A stretch of DNA of 64,000 nt from Burkholderiaceae bacterium (GTDB taxonomy: Bacteria; Pseudomonadota; Gammaproteobacteria; Burkholderiales; Burkholderiaceae_C): positions 1 through 64,000 of the forward strand of contig JAUYTN010000047.1 of the NCBI GenBank assembly GCA_030695205.1, written 5' to 3'. A model generated the notes under the pieces. It had not been told where the DNA came from, did not search any database, and was given only the letters and a program-made list of their open reading frames with translations. Both the position numbers and the translations under genes were made by a program. This document shows positions 37,190 through 45,223 of the stretch, one piece after another (the stretch's first letter is position 1; every line of letters begins with the position of its first letter).

Positions 37190-38212
37190 TCAGCGCTGGC
37201 GCGCGGCCTTGGCTGCCCCACGGGACTCTGCTTTGGTATCGGTGAAACGGCCAAAGGACTGCAGCCGGGCGTAGCGGCGCTCCAGCAGCTCATCCACGGG
37301 CAGGTCCACCACTTGGCGAAGCACGTCGGACAGGGCGCGCTTGAGGTAGGCGCTCATCTGGCGGGGGTCACGGTGCGCACCGCCCACAGGCTCGCTCACG
37401 ATTTTGTCCACCAAACCCAGGGCTTTAAGCCGGTGAGCGGTGATGCCCAGCGCCTCGGCCGCATCGGAGGCCCGGTCGCTGGTTTTCCAGAGAATGCTGG
37501 CACAACCTTCGGGGCTGATGACGGAGTACACCGAGTACTGCAGCATCAGCACCTGATCCCCAACCGAAATGGCCAGGGCGCCGCCGGAACCACCTTCGCC
37601 AATGATGGTGCTGATGATCGGCACCTCCAACTGGGCCATTTCAAAGATGTTGCGCCCGATGGCCTCGGATTGGCCACGCTCCTCGGCATCAATACCGGGG
37701 TAGGCGCCAGGCGTGTCCACGAAGGTGAACACGGGCAAGCGAAACTTTTCGGCCAACTTCATGAGCCGAAGCGCCTTGCGGTAGCCCTCGGGTTTGGTCA
37801 TACCGAAATTGCGCAGGGAGCGCTCTTTGGTGTCGCGGCCTTTTTGTTGCCCGATCACCATGCACGCCTGGCCGTTGAACCGGGCGAGCCCGCCCACAAT
37901 GCTCAGGTCATCGGAAAAATGGCGGTCGCCGTGCAGCTCTACGAAATGCGTAAACAGGTCTCGGACATAGTCCAGCGTGTACGGGCGGTCGGCGTGGCGG
38001 GCAATTTTGGTGATTTGCCAGGGCGACAGCTCGCTGTAGATGTCTTTGGTGAGTTGCTGGCTTTTTTTGGCCAGCTGGTCGATTTCAGAGGAGATGTCCA
38101 CCGCAGATTCGGATTGGACGTAGCGCAACTCTTCGATTTTGGACTCCAGCTCCGCAATGGGCTGCTCAAAGTCCAGGTAGGTTCGTTTGGCCAAAATGGT
38201 TGCTCCAGGCAT
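37190..38212 (-). CDS. accA: Acetyl-CoA carboxylase carboxyltransferase subunit alpha
   Basis: A 340-residue subunit that with AccD transfers carboxyl from biotin to acetyl-CoA in the first step of fatty-acid synthesis. Family phrases are [51 protein letters not shown] and [11 protein letters not shown]. The N-terminus is about ten residues longer than usual ([10 protein letters not shown]), and ATG 38212 has only an AAGAAA-like site. The gene sits between the glycosylase gene and tilS on the minus strand. Confidence 0.96.
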   Translation of the reverse strand: MPGATILAKRTYLDFEQPIAELESKIEELRYVQSESAVDISSEIDQLAKKSQQLTKDIYSELSPWQITKIARHADRPYTLDYVRDLFTHFVELHGDRHFSDDLSIVGGLARFNGQACMVIGQQKGRDTKERSLRNFGMTKPEGYRKALRLMKLAEKFRLPVFTFVDTPGAYPGIDAEERGQSEAIGRNIFEMAQLEVPIISTIIGEGGSGGALAISVGDQVLMLQYSVYSVISPEGCASILWKTSDRASDAAEALGITAHRLKALGLVDKIVSEPVGGAHRDPRQMSAYLKRALSDVLRQVVDLPVDELLERRYARLQSFGRFTDTKAESRGAAKAARQR

Positions 38213-38265
38213 GTTTTCTTCGCAACGGCGTCTGGCCCCCGCTGTTGCAGCTGGGGGGCGCCCGT

Positions 38266-38919
38266 TCAGTACAGCACGGGCTCGGGCTGCAGAGAACGCC
38301 AAATATACCAAGTCGCCACCGTGGCAAACGGTGCCCAAGGCGCGGCCAGCTCCCTGACCTCGATGCGGCTGACCGCCTCACCCGAGTAGTAGGCCCGGCT
38401 GATCCCATGAATGAGGCCCACGTCCTCCAGGGGCAACACATTGGGCCGCAGCAGGTAAAAAATCAGGAACATCTGCGCCGTCCACCGGCCAACACCTCGA
38501 ATGGCTGTCAGCTCTTTGATGATCTCTTCGTCCCCCATCAGCGCCCACTGATCCTCGTGCAGGTCGCCCGAAGCAAACCTCGCCGACAGGTCGAGCAGGT
38601 ACTCCACCTTGCGGGCACTCAGACCAGCCGACCGCATGTGCTCCAGAGGCAGCGCAAGCACCTGGTCGGGTGCCATGTGCGACGTCAAGGCCGCAAACCG
38701 ATCCCAAACAGCCTGCGCCGCTTTGACCGATATCTGCTGCCCCACCACACTGCGGGCCAGGGTGGTGAAGGCATCACCCCGGGACTTCAAGCTCACCTGG
38801 GGATGCTGGGCAATGAGTTTTCTCATCACCCGGTCTTGGCGAGACAGGTGCTTGCAGGCCTCTACCCAGTAGTGGGGAGCGTCGCTCGAAGGGGCGACGG
38901 GTTTGGTGGCGGCCGTCAC
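38266..38919 (-). CDS. DNA-3-methyladenine glycosylase II-like (AlkA, HhH-GPD superfamily)
   Basis: A 217-residue base-excision repair glycosylase that removes alkylated purines. The helix-hairpin-helix segment is [18 protein letters not shown]. The catalytic aspartate is expected in [11 protein letters not shown]. The iron-sulfur cysteines of MutY/Nth are absent, as in AlkA. The start is GTG, overlapping the cysS stop as GTGA, so translation is coupled. Confidence 0.9.
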   Translation of the reverse strand: MTAATKPVAPSSDAPHYWVEACKHLSRQDRVMRKLIAQHPQVSLKSRGDAFTTLARSVVGQQISVKAAQAVWDRFAALTSHMAPDQVLALPLEHMRSAGLSARKVEYLLDLSARFASGDLHEDQWALMGDEEIIKELTAIRGVGRWTAQMFLIFYLLRPNVLPLEDVGLIHGISRAYYSGEAVSRIEVRELAAPWAPFATVATWYIWRSLQPEPVLY

Positions 38920-40292
38920 ACACGTTCCCAGTGGGTGCCTTGCGCCGAGTCCTTGAGCACGATGCCCTGAGCCAGCAGCTGCTGCCGTATCTCATCGGCC
39001 CGCGCAAAGTTTTTACTGGCCTTGGCCTGCGCCCGCTCCTGAATGGCCTGTTGGATCTGATCTTCAGCCATGCCCGAGCCCGACTGCAAAAACACCTGGG
39101 GGTCTTGCTGCAAAAAGCCCAACACGCCGCCCAAGGCCCGCAGCTCCGTGGCCGCTTCGACCGATGGGCTGCGGTTGATGCTGGCGGCCAACTCGAACAG
39201 CACAGCAATGGCTTCCGGGGTACCAAAGTCTTCATCCATGGCGGCCTTGAAGCGGCGGGAAGCGGGCAGGGCCCAATCCGGCGATGCATGTGGCACCTGC
39301 CCACACACCGACAGCGCCAGATACAGGCGCTTGAGTGCCTGGCGGGCGTCGTCGAGGTGGGCGTCGCTGTAGTTCAGAGGGCTGCGGTAATGCGCACGCA
39401 CAATGAAAAAACGCACAGTTTCTGCGTCGTACGTCGCCAGCACGTCGCGGATGCTGAAAAAGTTGTTCAGGCTTTTGGACATTTTTTCGTTGTCCACCCG
39501 CACAAAGCCGTTGTGCATCCAGTAGCGGGCCAGCGGCTGTCCATGGGCACCTTCAGACTGGGCAATTTCGTTCTCGTGGTGCGGAAACTGCAGGTCAGCC
39601 CCGCCACCGTGGATGTCGAAGCTCTCGCCCAGCAATTCACAGCCCATGGCGGAGCACTCAATGTGCCACCCTGGGCGCCCGCTGCCGTAGGGGCTGTCCC
39701 ATTTGGCATCGGCGGGTTCGCTGTCCTTGGCCGACTTCCACAGCACAAAGTCCAGCGGGTCGTGCTTGCCATCGGCCACCGCCACCCGCTCGCCCGCGCG
39801 AAGCTCGTCCAGGGACTTGCCACTGAGCTTGCCATAGGACGCGAACCGGCGAACCGCAAAGTTGACATCCCCTTGCCCCACTCGGTAGGCCAGACCCCGT
39901 GCTTCGAGCTTGGCAATCAAGGACAGCATTTGGGGCACGTAGTCGGTGGCTCGCGGCTCGTGGGTGGGCCGGGCAATACCCAGTGCATCGGCGTCTTCGT
40001 GCAGCGCCACCACCATGCGGTCGGTCAGGGAGCGGATGGATTCGCCGTTTTCGGTGGCCCGACGAATGATTTTGTCGTCAATATCGGTGATGTTGCGAAC
40101 ATAGGTCACCGTGTAGCCGCTGGCCACCAGCCAGCGCTGCACCACATCGAACGCCACCATGGAACGGGCGTGGCCCAAATGGCACACGTCGTACACCGTC
40201 ATGCCGCACACGTACATGCGGACGTGGCCAGGCACCAGGGGGGTGAACGGCTCGTTTTGCCGGGACAGTGTGTTGTGGATGCGCAAACTCAT
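38916..40292 (-). CDS. cysS: Cysteinyl-tRNA synthetase
   Basis: A 458-residue class I aminoacyl-tRNA synthetase. The N-terminus has [20 protein letters not shown], containing a zinc-binding Cys and the HIGH equivalent HLGH. The KMSKS motif is intact, and [10 protein letters not shown] and [11 protein letters not shown] carry further zinc ligands. The ATG at 40292 ([10 protein letters not shown]) is the usual start; the frame is open 16 codons upstream. It heads the minus-strand run cysS, glycosylase, accA, tilS, tRNA-Ser. Confidence 0.96.
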   Translation of the reverse strand: MSLRIHNTLSRQNEPFTPLVPGHVRMYVCGMTVYDVCHLGHARSMVAFDVVQRWLVASGYTVTYVRNITDIDDKIIRRATENGESIRSLTDRMVVALHEDADALGIARPTHEPRATDYVPQMLSLIAKLEARGLAYRVGQGDVNFAVRRFASYGKLSGKSLDELRAGERVAVADGKHDPLDFVLWKSAKDSEPADAKWDSPYGSGRPGWHIECSAMGCELLGESFDIHGGGADLQFPHHENEIAQSEGAHGQPLARYWMHNGFVRVDNEKMSKSLNNFFSIRDVLATYDAETVRFFIVRAHYRSPLNYSDAHLDDARQALKRLYLALSVCGQVPHASPDWALPASRRFKAAMDEDFGTPEAIAVLFELAASINRSPSVEAATELRALGGVLGFLQQDPQVFLQSGSGMAEDQIQQAIQERAQAKASKNFARADEIRQQLLAQGIVLKDSAQGTHWERV

Positions 40293-40441
40293 GGAAACGG
40301 TCAATCGCTCGAAAGCTCGGTTGAGGGGGAATGGAAACACCAGCTGTGCCGGGTTGAGGGCTGTCGCCGCAAGGGTAGCGCCGGGCTCAGCCGCCTGGCG
40401 CTGCCAGGGCAGCCATGGGCCTTGTCAAACAGGCCCTCAGC

Positions 40442-40447
40442 TACAAT
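40442..40447 (+). promoter_or_regulatory. Candidate -10 box for the TPR-protein gene
   Basis: TACAAT at 40442, with TTGTCA at 40422-40427 giving a short 14-nt spacer. A TATATA at 40455 is an alternative. The 260-nt gap between cysS and this gene holds no open gene. Confidence 0.3.
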
Positions 40448-40553
40448 GAATCAGTATATATGCCGGGGTTTTCGCGCCCCACACACCCACAGCGGCGCGC
40501 CCAAACCCTCAGCTGCGTCAGCAGCCAACATCCTTATTTTTCCCTGACCAGCC

Positions 40554-41603
40554 ATGTTTCAAAACGCACGCTCGTACCTGTCAACGCCTCTGACGGTTGG
40601 CTTGTTGGTGGGCGCACTGTGGGCACCGTTGGCGCATGCAGACGACTACGCCGAGGTCAACCGGCTCATCCGCGCAGGCCAGGCCAGCGACGCCCTCAGC
40701 CGCGCTGACCAGTACCTGGCCAGCAAACCCCGTGACCCGCAAATGCGCTTTCTCAAAGGCGTCATACTGGCCGAATCGGGCAAAACCAACGACGCAATCG
40801 CCCTCTTCACCAAGCTGACCGAGGACTACCCCGAGTTGCCCGAGCCCTACAACAACCTGGCGGTGCTGTTTGCGGGCCAGAGCCAGTTCGACAAGGCCCG
40901 TGCAGCCCTCGAAATGGCGATTCGCACCAACCCCAGCTACGCCACCGCCCACGAAAACCTGGGCGACGTGTACGCCAAACTGGCCAGCCAGTCGTACAGC
41001 AAAGCATTGCAGCTGGACAGTGCCAACACCGGCGTGCCCAGCAAGCTGGCGCTGATCCGAAATCTGTTTGCGCCCGATACCCGAAGCGGCAACCGCCCCG
41101 CCACAGTGGCCGTGGCACCAACGCCACCCGCACCAGTCGCCCCGGCCCGTGTATCAGCCGCTGCCAACACGCCCCCAGCTGCCCAAGCAGCCACCCCATC
41201 TGCTGCCGCTGCGGCAACACCTGCCGCAAAAATCCCATCTTCATCCCCCACGCCCAGTGACCCGGCCGAGTCTGCCGACATTGTCCAGGCGGTGCGCACG
41301 TGGGCCAAGGCCTGGGCCGCCAAGGACATGGCTGGCTACCTGGGCTCGTACAGCGCACAGTTTGACCCTGCAGGCTCCCTCTCACGCAAGGCATGGGAGA
41401 AGGAGCGTCACAACCGGATCGTGACCAAAAATGCCATCAGCATCGACCTGTCGGATTTCAACATCCAGGCCAGCGATACCAAGGCAACCGTTACCTTCAG
41501 GCAGAACTACCGCTCTGGCCGTTTGGTCTCCAACAGCCGGAAAACGCTTGAAATGGTGAAAGAGAACAACCGCTGGCTCATCACCCGCGAATCCACGGGC
41601 TGA
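40554..41603 (+). CDS. Periplasmic TPR protein with C-terminal NTF2-like (Csd6-type) domain
   Basis: A 349-residue exported protein. It has a signal peptide at residues 1-29 (cleavage at AHA-DD), TPR-like repeats at about 31-165, and a Pro/Ala linker at 183-237. The C-terminal domain (238-349) is closely similar to the last domain of the next gene. Shared phrases include WAKAWAAKDMAGYL, SRKAWEKER, RIVTK and LSDFNIQA. The shared domain resembles the NTF2-like pocket attached to Csd6-type L,D-peptidases. The gene is 115 nt upstream of that protein, in the same direction. A common role at peptidoglycan is inference. Confidence 0.78.
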   Translation: MFQNARSYLSTPLTVGLLVGALWAPLAHADDYAEVNRLIRAGQASDALSRADQYLASKPRDPQMRFLKGVILAESGKTNDAIALFTKLTEDYPELPEPYNNLAVLFAGQSQFDKARAALEMAIRTNPSYATAHENLGDVYAKLASQSYSKALQLDSANTGVPSKLALIRNLFAPDTRSGNRPATVAVAPTPPAPVAPARVSAAANTPPAAQAATPSAAAAATPAAKIPSSSPTPSDPAESADIVQAVRTWAKAWAAKDMAGYLGSYSAQFDPAGSLSRKAWEKERHNRIVTKNAISIDLSDFNIQASDTKATVTFRQNYRSGRLVSNSRKTLEMVKENNRWLITRESTG

Positions 41604-41718
41604 AACCACCATCGCCAACGATGGCCTGAACCAATCCCCCTGCCGGGGCTCTGATGTCAGGGTGGGTGCATGGCGCGCCCACCACGACGGACTGCGTTGA
41701 CTTTTCCCCCCTACTCTC

Positions 41719-43629
41719 TTGAAACGAAAATTTCTGCTGTGGCTGGGTGCTGCGCTGATCGCATCGAGCATGGGCCTGAGCCTGCTGCCTGACCACCTCA
41801 AGGTCTGGGCTCGGTCGTCGCTGCCCCCAACCGATTCGGCCCCCAGTCCCACGTCACCAGTGGCCCTGGACCCAAGCGCCCCTCGAACATGGCGTGCCGC
41901 CGACCTGCTCAGGTCGGACACCCTGCCCAGCGAAAGCGTCGAGCGCCGACTGATGGAGGTGTTTGCTTCCATTGAACAGGGCGATATACCCACCGCACTG
42001 GCCAAGTCGGCGCAGCTGACCCGCGACCACCCGAACTACCAGCTCGGCCAGCTGGTGCATGGCGACTTGCTTAGACTGCGGTACGACCCCAGCGCCCAAT
42101 TGGCGGGATTGGCTGGCGCTGCGGATGATGCAACGCAAGCCGGACACGCACAGCTCTCGGCCTTGAGGACCGAAACCCGCAAGCGGCTGGAGGCCTTGCA
42201 CAACCGCCCACCAGCGGGCACCGTCCCTCACCAGTTTGTGGCCCTGTCGGCGTGGAGCCGACACGCCATCGCGATAGACGCCTCGCAATCTCGCCTGTAC
42301 CTATTTGAAAACCAGGCCACCAGCAACCCCGATCAGGGCCCGAGGCTCAAGCTGGTCGCCGACTTCTTCATGTCGGTTGGCAAGTCCGGAACCGGCAAGC
42401 GCATCGAGGGCGATGGCCGCACCCCCCTCGGCAACTACTACGTGACATCTGTCAGGGCCCGGCAGTCGCTGCCAGCGTTTTATGGCTCGGGCGCCTTGCC
42501 CATCAACTACCCCAATGCCTTTGATGTTGACAGCGAGCGCACAGGCTTTGGCATCTGGCTGCATGGCACACCGCCCGATCAGTTCGTTCGGGCTCCGCTG
42601 GCCTCCGACGGCTGCGTGGTGCTCTCCAACCCAGACATGCAGCACCTGCTCAACACCGTGGCACCCCGCACCACACCGGTGGTCATTGCTGAGCAGCTGC
42701 AATGGATCGACCCTGACACCCTGACCCCGGACCGTCAGGCCTTCGAGTCGGTGCTGATGCAGTGGCAACAGGCACGCAGCGGATGGAGCGCGGACGAGTT
42801 CTTTGCCCGGTTTGGCACACCCCGCGTCCTCAGCCAGGAAAGCGACACCGCCGCCAACCAACGCTCCGCCCGGCTGTCGGCCGACCCATCGGTGTGGCTG
42901 GTCAGGCCGGATGTGACGCTGGGCATTACCCGCCTGTCGCTGCTTCAGTCGCGCCAACCTGAGCCGACCATGGTGGCCACCTTCGAGGAAACGGTGGATC
43001 ACACACCCACCGGTGTCATGCGCCGCCAGTATTGGCGCCAGGTCAAGGGCGAGTGGAAGCTGATTCAGGACACGGTTCTGGCGGGCACGCCGCTGGCTGG
43101 CATGCAGCGCCCTGGGCTGGCAGTTGCACGTGTCAACCCACCCAAAGCCACCGACGGCACCGCCAGCGAGACCAGTGGCCAACCCGCGGCCCGCGCCAAC
43201 GCAGCCACCCCCACCCAGTTGGCCAAAGCTGTCACAGCGGCGACCGCAAGACCCGGCGGCTCATCCGCCCCAGCCAAAGCATCCCAGGGCGACGAAGAGG
43301 CCATCCGGCAAGCGGTACAGGCCTGGGCCACGGCATGGTCCAACAAACACATGGCTGGCTACCTGGCCGCCTACGCCCCCGAATTCTCCCCCCCCAATGG
43401 CCAGAGCCGCAAGGCGTGGGAACAGGAGCGCCGGGACCGCATCGTCACCAAGGCACGCATACAGGTCAGACTCTCTGACGTGAGCATCCGCGCCCAGGGC
43501 GACCGTGCCACGGTACGATTTGTTCAACACTACCGGGCGGACCCATTGAACGTCTCCAGCCGCAAGACACTGACCCTGGTTCGCAAAGGCCGTCAATGGC
43601 TCATTGCTCAAGAGCAAGTAGGTCGGTGA
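41719..43629 (+). CDS. L,D-transpeptidase/carboxypeptidase (YkuD fold) with NTF2-like C-terminal domain
   Basis: A 636-residue exported or membrane-anchored protein. An N-terminal hydrophobic segment (residues 5-24) is followed by a helical region. The YkuD catalytic domain runs about 174-330, with His282 (LHGTPPD) and nucleophile Cys299 (SDGCVVLS). A middle domain, an Ala/Pro linker and an NTF2-like domain (about 515-636) complete it. This layout is that of Helicobacter Csd6, a peptidoglycan L,D-carboxypeptidase. The start is TTG. Whether it crosslinks or trims peptidoglycan cannot be told. Its stop overlaps a possible start of the cyclophilin gene (TGATG). Confidence 0.87.
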   Translation: MKRKFLLWLGAALIASSMGLSLLPDHLKVWARSSLPPTDSAPSPTSPVALDPSAPRTWRAADLLRSDTLPSESVERRLMEVFASIEQGDIPTALAKSAQLTRDHPNYQLGQLVHGDLLRLRYDPSAQLAGLAGAADDATQAGHAQLSALRTETRKRLEALHNRPPAGTVPHQFVALSAWSRHAIAIDASQSRLYLFENQATSNPDQGPRLKLVADFFMSVGKSGTGKRIEGDGRTPLGNYYVTSVRARQSLPAFYGSGALPINYPNAFDVDSERTGFGIWLHGTPPDQFVRAPLASDGCVVLSNPDMQHLLNTVAPRTTPVVIAEQLQWIDPDTLTPDRQAFESVLMQWQQARSGWSADEFFARFGTPRVLSQESDTAANQRSARLSADPSVWLVRPDVTLGITRLSLLQSRQPEPTMVATFEETVDHTPTGVMRRQYWRQVKGEWKLIQDTVLAGTPLAGMQRPGLAVARVNPPKATDGTASETSGQPAARANAATPTQLAKAVTAATARPGGSSAPAKASQGDEEAIRQAVQAWATAWSNKHMAGYLAAYAPEFSPPNGQSRKAWEQERRDRIVTKARIQVRLSDVSIRAQGDRATVRFVQHYRADPLNVSSRKTLTLVRKGRQWLIAQEQVGR

Positions 43630-44333
43630 TGCCAGTGACTACCCCACACCTGCCGCCTTCCAACCAGCCCATGTTGCCCATGACACGACACACCCACCTG
43701 TTCTCCCCTGTCCGTCGCCACTTGCTGGCGCTGGCCGCCTTTGCCTCCGTCAGTGGTGGCGTGGCAGCGGCCGGCCCGGCAAGCATCGCACGGGCCCCCC
43801 TTCCCCAACCTACCCAGAAAGCACCTATGAGCCAGCGTCAAGTCGAACTGCACATTGCCAATTTTGGCGTCGTCACCCTGGAACTCGATGCCGAAAAAGC
43901 ACCGCTGTCCACCGCCAACTTTTTGGCCTACGTGGCCAAAGGCCACTACGACAACACCGTGTTTCACCGCGTCATCGACGGCTTCATGATCCAGGGCGGC
44001 GGCTTTGAGCCTGGCATGAAGCAAAAAGCCACAGTGGACCCCATCAAAAACGAAGCCAATAACGGCCTCAAAAACGCCATGTACACCGTGGCCATGGCAC
44101 GCACCGGCGACCCACACTCCGCATCTGCCCAGTTCTTCATCAACGTGGCCGACAACGGCTTCCTCAACCACACGGCCCCCACCTCCAGTGGCTGGGGCTA
44201 TGCGGTATTTGGCAAAGTCGTCAAAGGCACCGAGGTGGTGGATGCCATCCGCAAGGTGCCCACCGGCCGCAGCGGTTTCCATGAGAACGTGCCCAAGGCC
44301 GACGTGGTGGTGACCAAAGCCGTCGCCCTCTGA
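43629..44333 (+). CDS. Cyclophilin-type peptidyl-prolyl cis-trans isomerase
   Basis: The cyclophilin domain starts at [14 protein letters not shown] and includes [19 protein letters not shown], the active-site region [12 protein letters not shown] and [13 protein letters not shown]. Before it, the frame encodes a basic segment and a hydrophobic stretch ([18 protein letters not shown]) that looks like a signal peptide. ATG 43629 overlaps the previous stop (TGATG), ATG 43680 would give a compact signal peptide, and ATG 43827 would give a cytoplasmic form. A periplasmic PPIase fits the envelope neighbours, but the real start is unsettled. Confidence 0.85.
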   Translation: MPVTTPHLPPSNQPMLPMTRHTHLFSPVRRHLLALAAFASVSGGVAAAGPASIARAPLPQPTQKAPMSQRQVELHIANFGVVTLELDAEKAPLSTANFLAYVAKGHYDNTVFHRVIDGFMIQGGGFEPGMKQKATVDPIKNEANNGLKNAMYTVAMARTGDPHSASAQFFINVADNGFLNHTAPTSSGWGYAVFGKVVKGTEVVDAIRKVPTGRSGFHENVPKADVVVTKAVAL

Positions 44334-44419
44334 GACCTACCGGGCACTCCGGACCAAGCACCCGACCACCCACGGCGGCCGCCTTGCCCACCGCACCGGA
44401 ACTTGCCAAGGTGGTCAAC

Positions 44420-45178
44420 GTGCCCGCCGAGTGGAGGAGGTTGGACTTCCTGTCGGATGTCCATCTGCACCCGTCCGAGCCGGCAACGGCTCAGGCGTGG
44501 CAAGGCTACATGGCCACCACCGCCTGCGATGCCCTGTTCATTTTGGGCGACTTGTTCGAGGTGTGGGTAGGCGACGATGTGGTGGACGACCCAGCCCACG
44601 GCCCTTTCTGGCGGCACTGCGCTGGCGTGATCCGCCAGACCAGCCAACGTCTGCCGGTGTTTTTCATGGTGGGCAACCGCGACTTCCTGGTGGGCAACAC
44701 CCTGCTGGCCACCGCAGGCATGGTAGGACTGGACGACCCCGCAGTGCTGGACTGGGGCAACGCCCGCTGGCTACTTAGCCACGGCGACGTCTTGTGCACC
44801 GGCGACTTGCCCTACCAGGCCTTCAGACGCCAGGTCCGCAGTGAGCCATGGCAAACCGATTTTTTGCGCCAGCCGCTGCACGCGCGGATGGCCACGGCCG
44901 CAGGCCTGCGCGCAGCCAGCGAGTCGCGCAAAGCTGCTGCCACCCAATGGATAGACGTGGACCCTGCCGCCGCCCAGCAAGCGCTGCACACCCACAGCTG
45001 CACCACCCTGATCCACGGCCACACCCACCAGCCCGCGCACCACACCTGGCCCGATGGGACAGACCGCTGGGTGCTGAGCGACTGGAGCGCCGAGGCACCC
45101 ACCCCCAGGCTGCAGGTGCTGACTGTCCGCCGAGACAGCGCCGCAGCCAGCCCCATACTCGCCGCCAAAAATTTGTAG
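44420..45178 (+). CDS. lpxH: UDP-2,3-diacylglucosamine pyrophosphohydrolase
   Basis: A 252-residue metallophosphatase that cleaves UDP-2,3-diacylglucosamine to lipid X in lipid A synthesis. Metal-binding motifs are SDVHL, GDLFEVWVGDD, GNRDFL, SHGD and the terminal HGHTHQPAHH. The GTG at 44420 is preferred because AAGGTGG lies 5 nt upstream; TTG 44384 is an alternative. The gene follows the cyclophilin gene. Its stop codon lies in the AT-rich left flank of a dispersed repeat copy. Confidence 0.94.
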   Translation: MPAEWRRLDFLSDVHLHPSEPATAQAWQGYMATTACDALFILGDLFEVWVGDDVVDDPAHGPFWRHCAGVIRQTSQRLPVFFMVGNRDFLVGNTLLATAGMVGLDDPAVLDWGNARWLLSHGDVLCTGDLPYQAFRRQVRSEPWQTDFLRQPLHARMATAAGLRAASESRKAAATQWIDVDPAAAQQALHTHSCTTLIHGHTHQPAHHTWPDGTDRWVLSDWSAEAPTPRLQVLTVRRDSAAASPILAAKNL

Positions 45179-45186
45179 CCTTTTTT

Positions 45187-45222
45187 GGCTTTTGCGCTTA
45201 TTGGATAAGCGAAGTTAGCTAT
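45187..45222 (+). repeat. Dispersed CGCTTR-N16-WGCTAY element, copy 8
   Basis: GGC at 45187, CGCTTA at 45195-45200, 16-nt spacer, AGCTAT at 45217-45222, flanked by AT-rich DNA (45167-45235). The spacer still holds the palindromic partner: GCGCTTAT faces ATAAGCG. It fills the space between the convergent stops of lpxH and the DUF349 gene; both stop codons are in or next to its flanks. Confidence 0.9.
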
Positions 45223-45223
45223 C

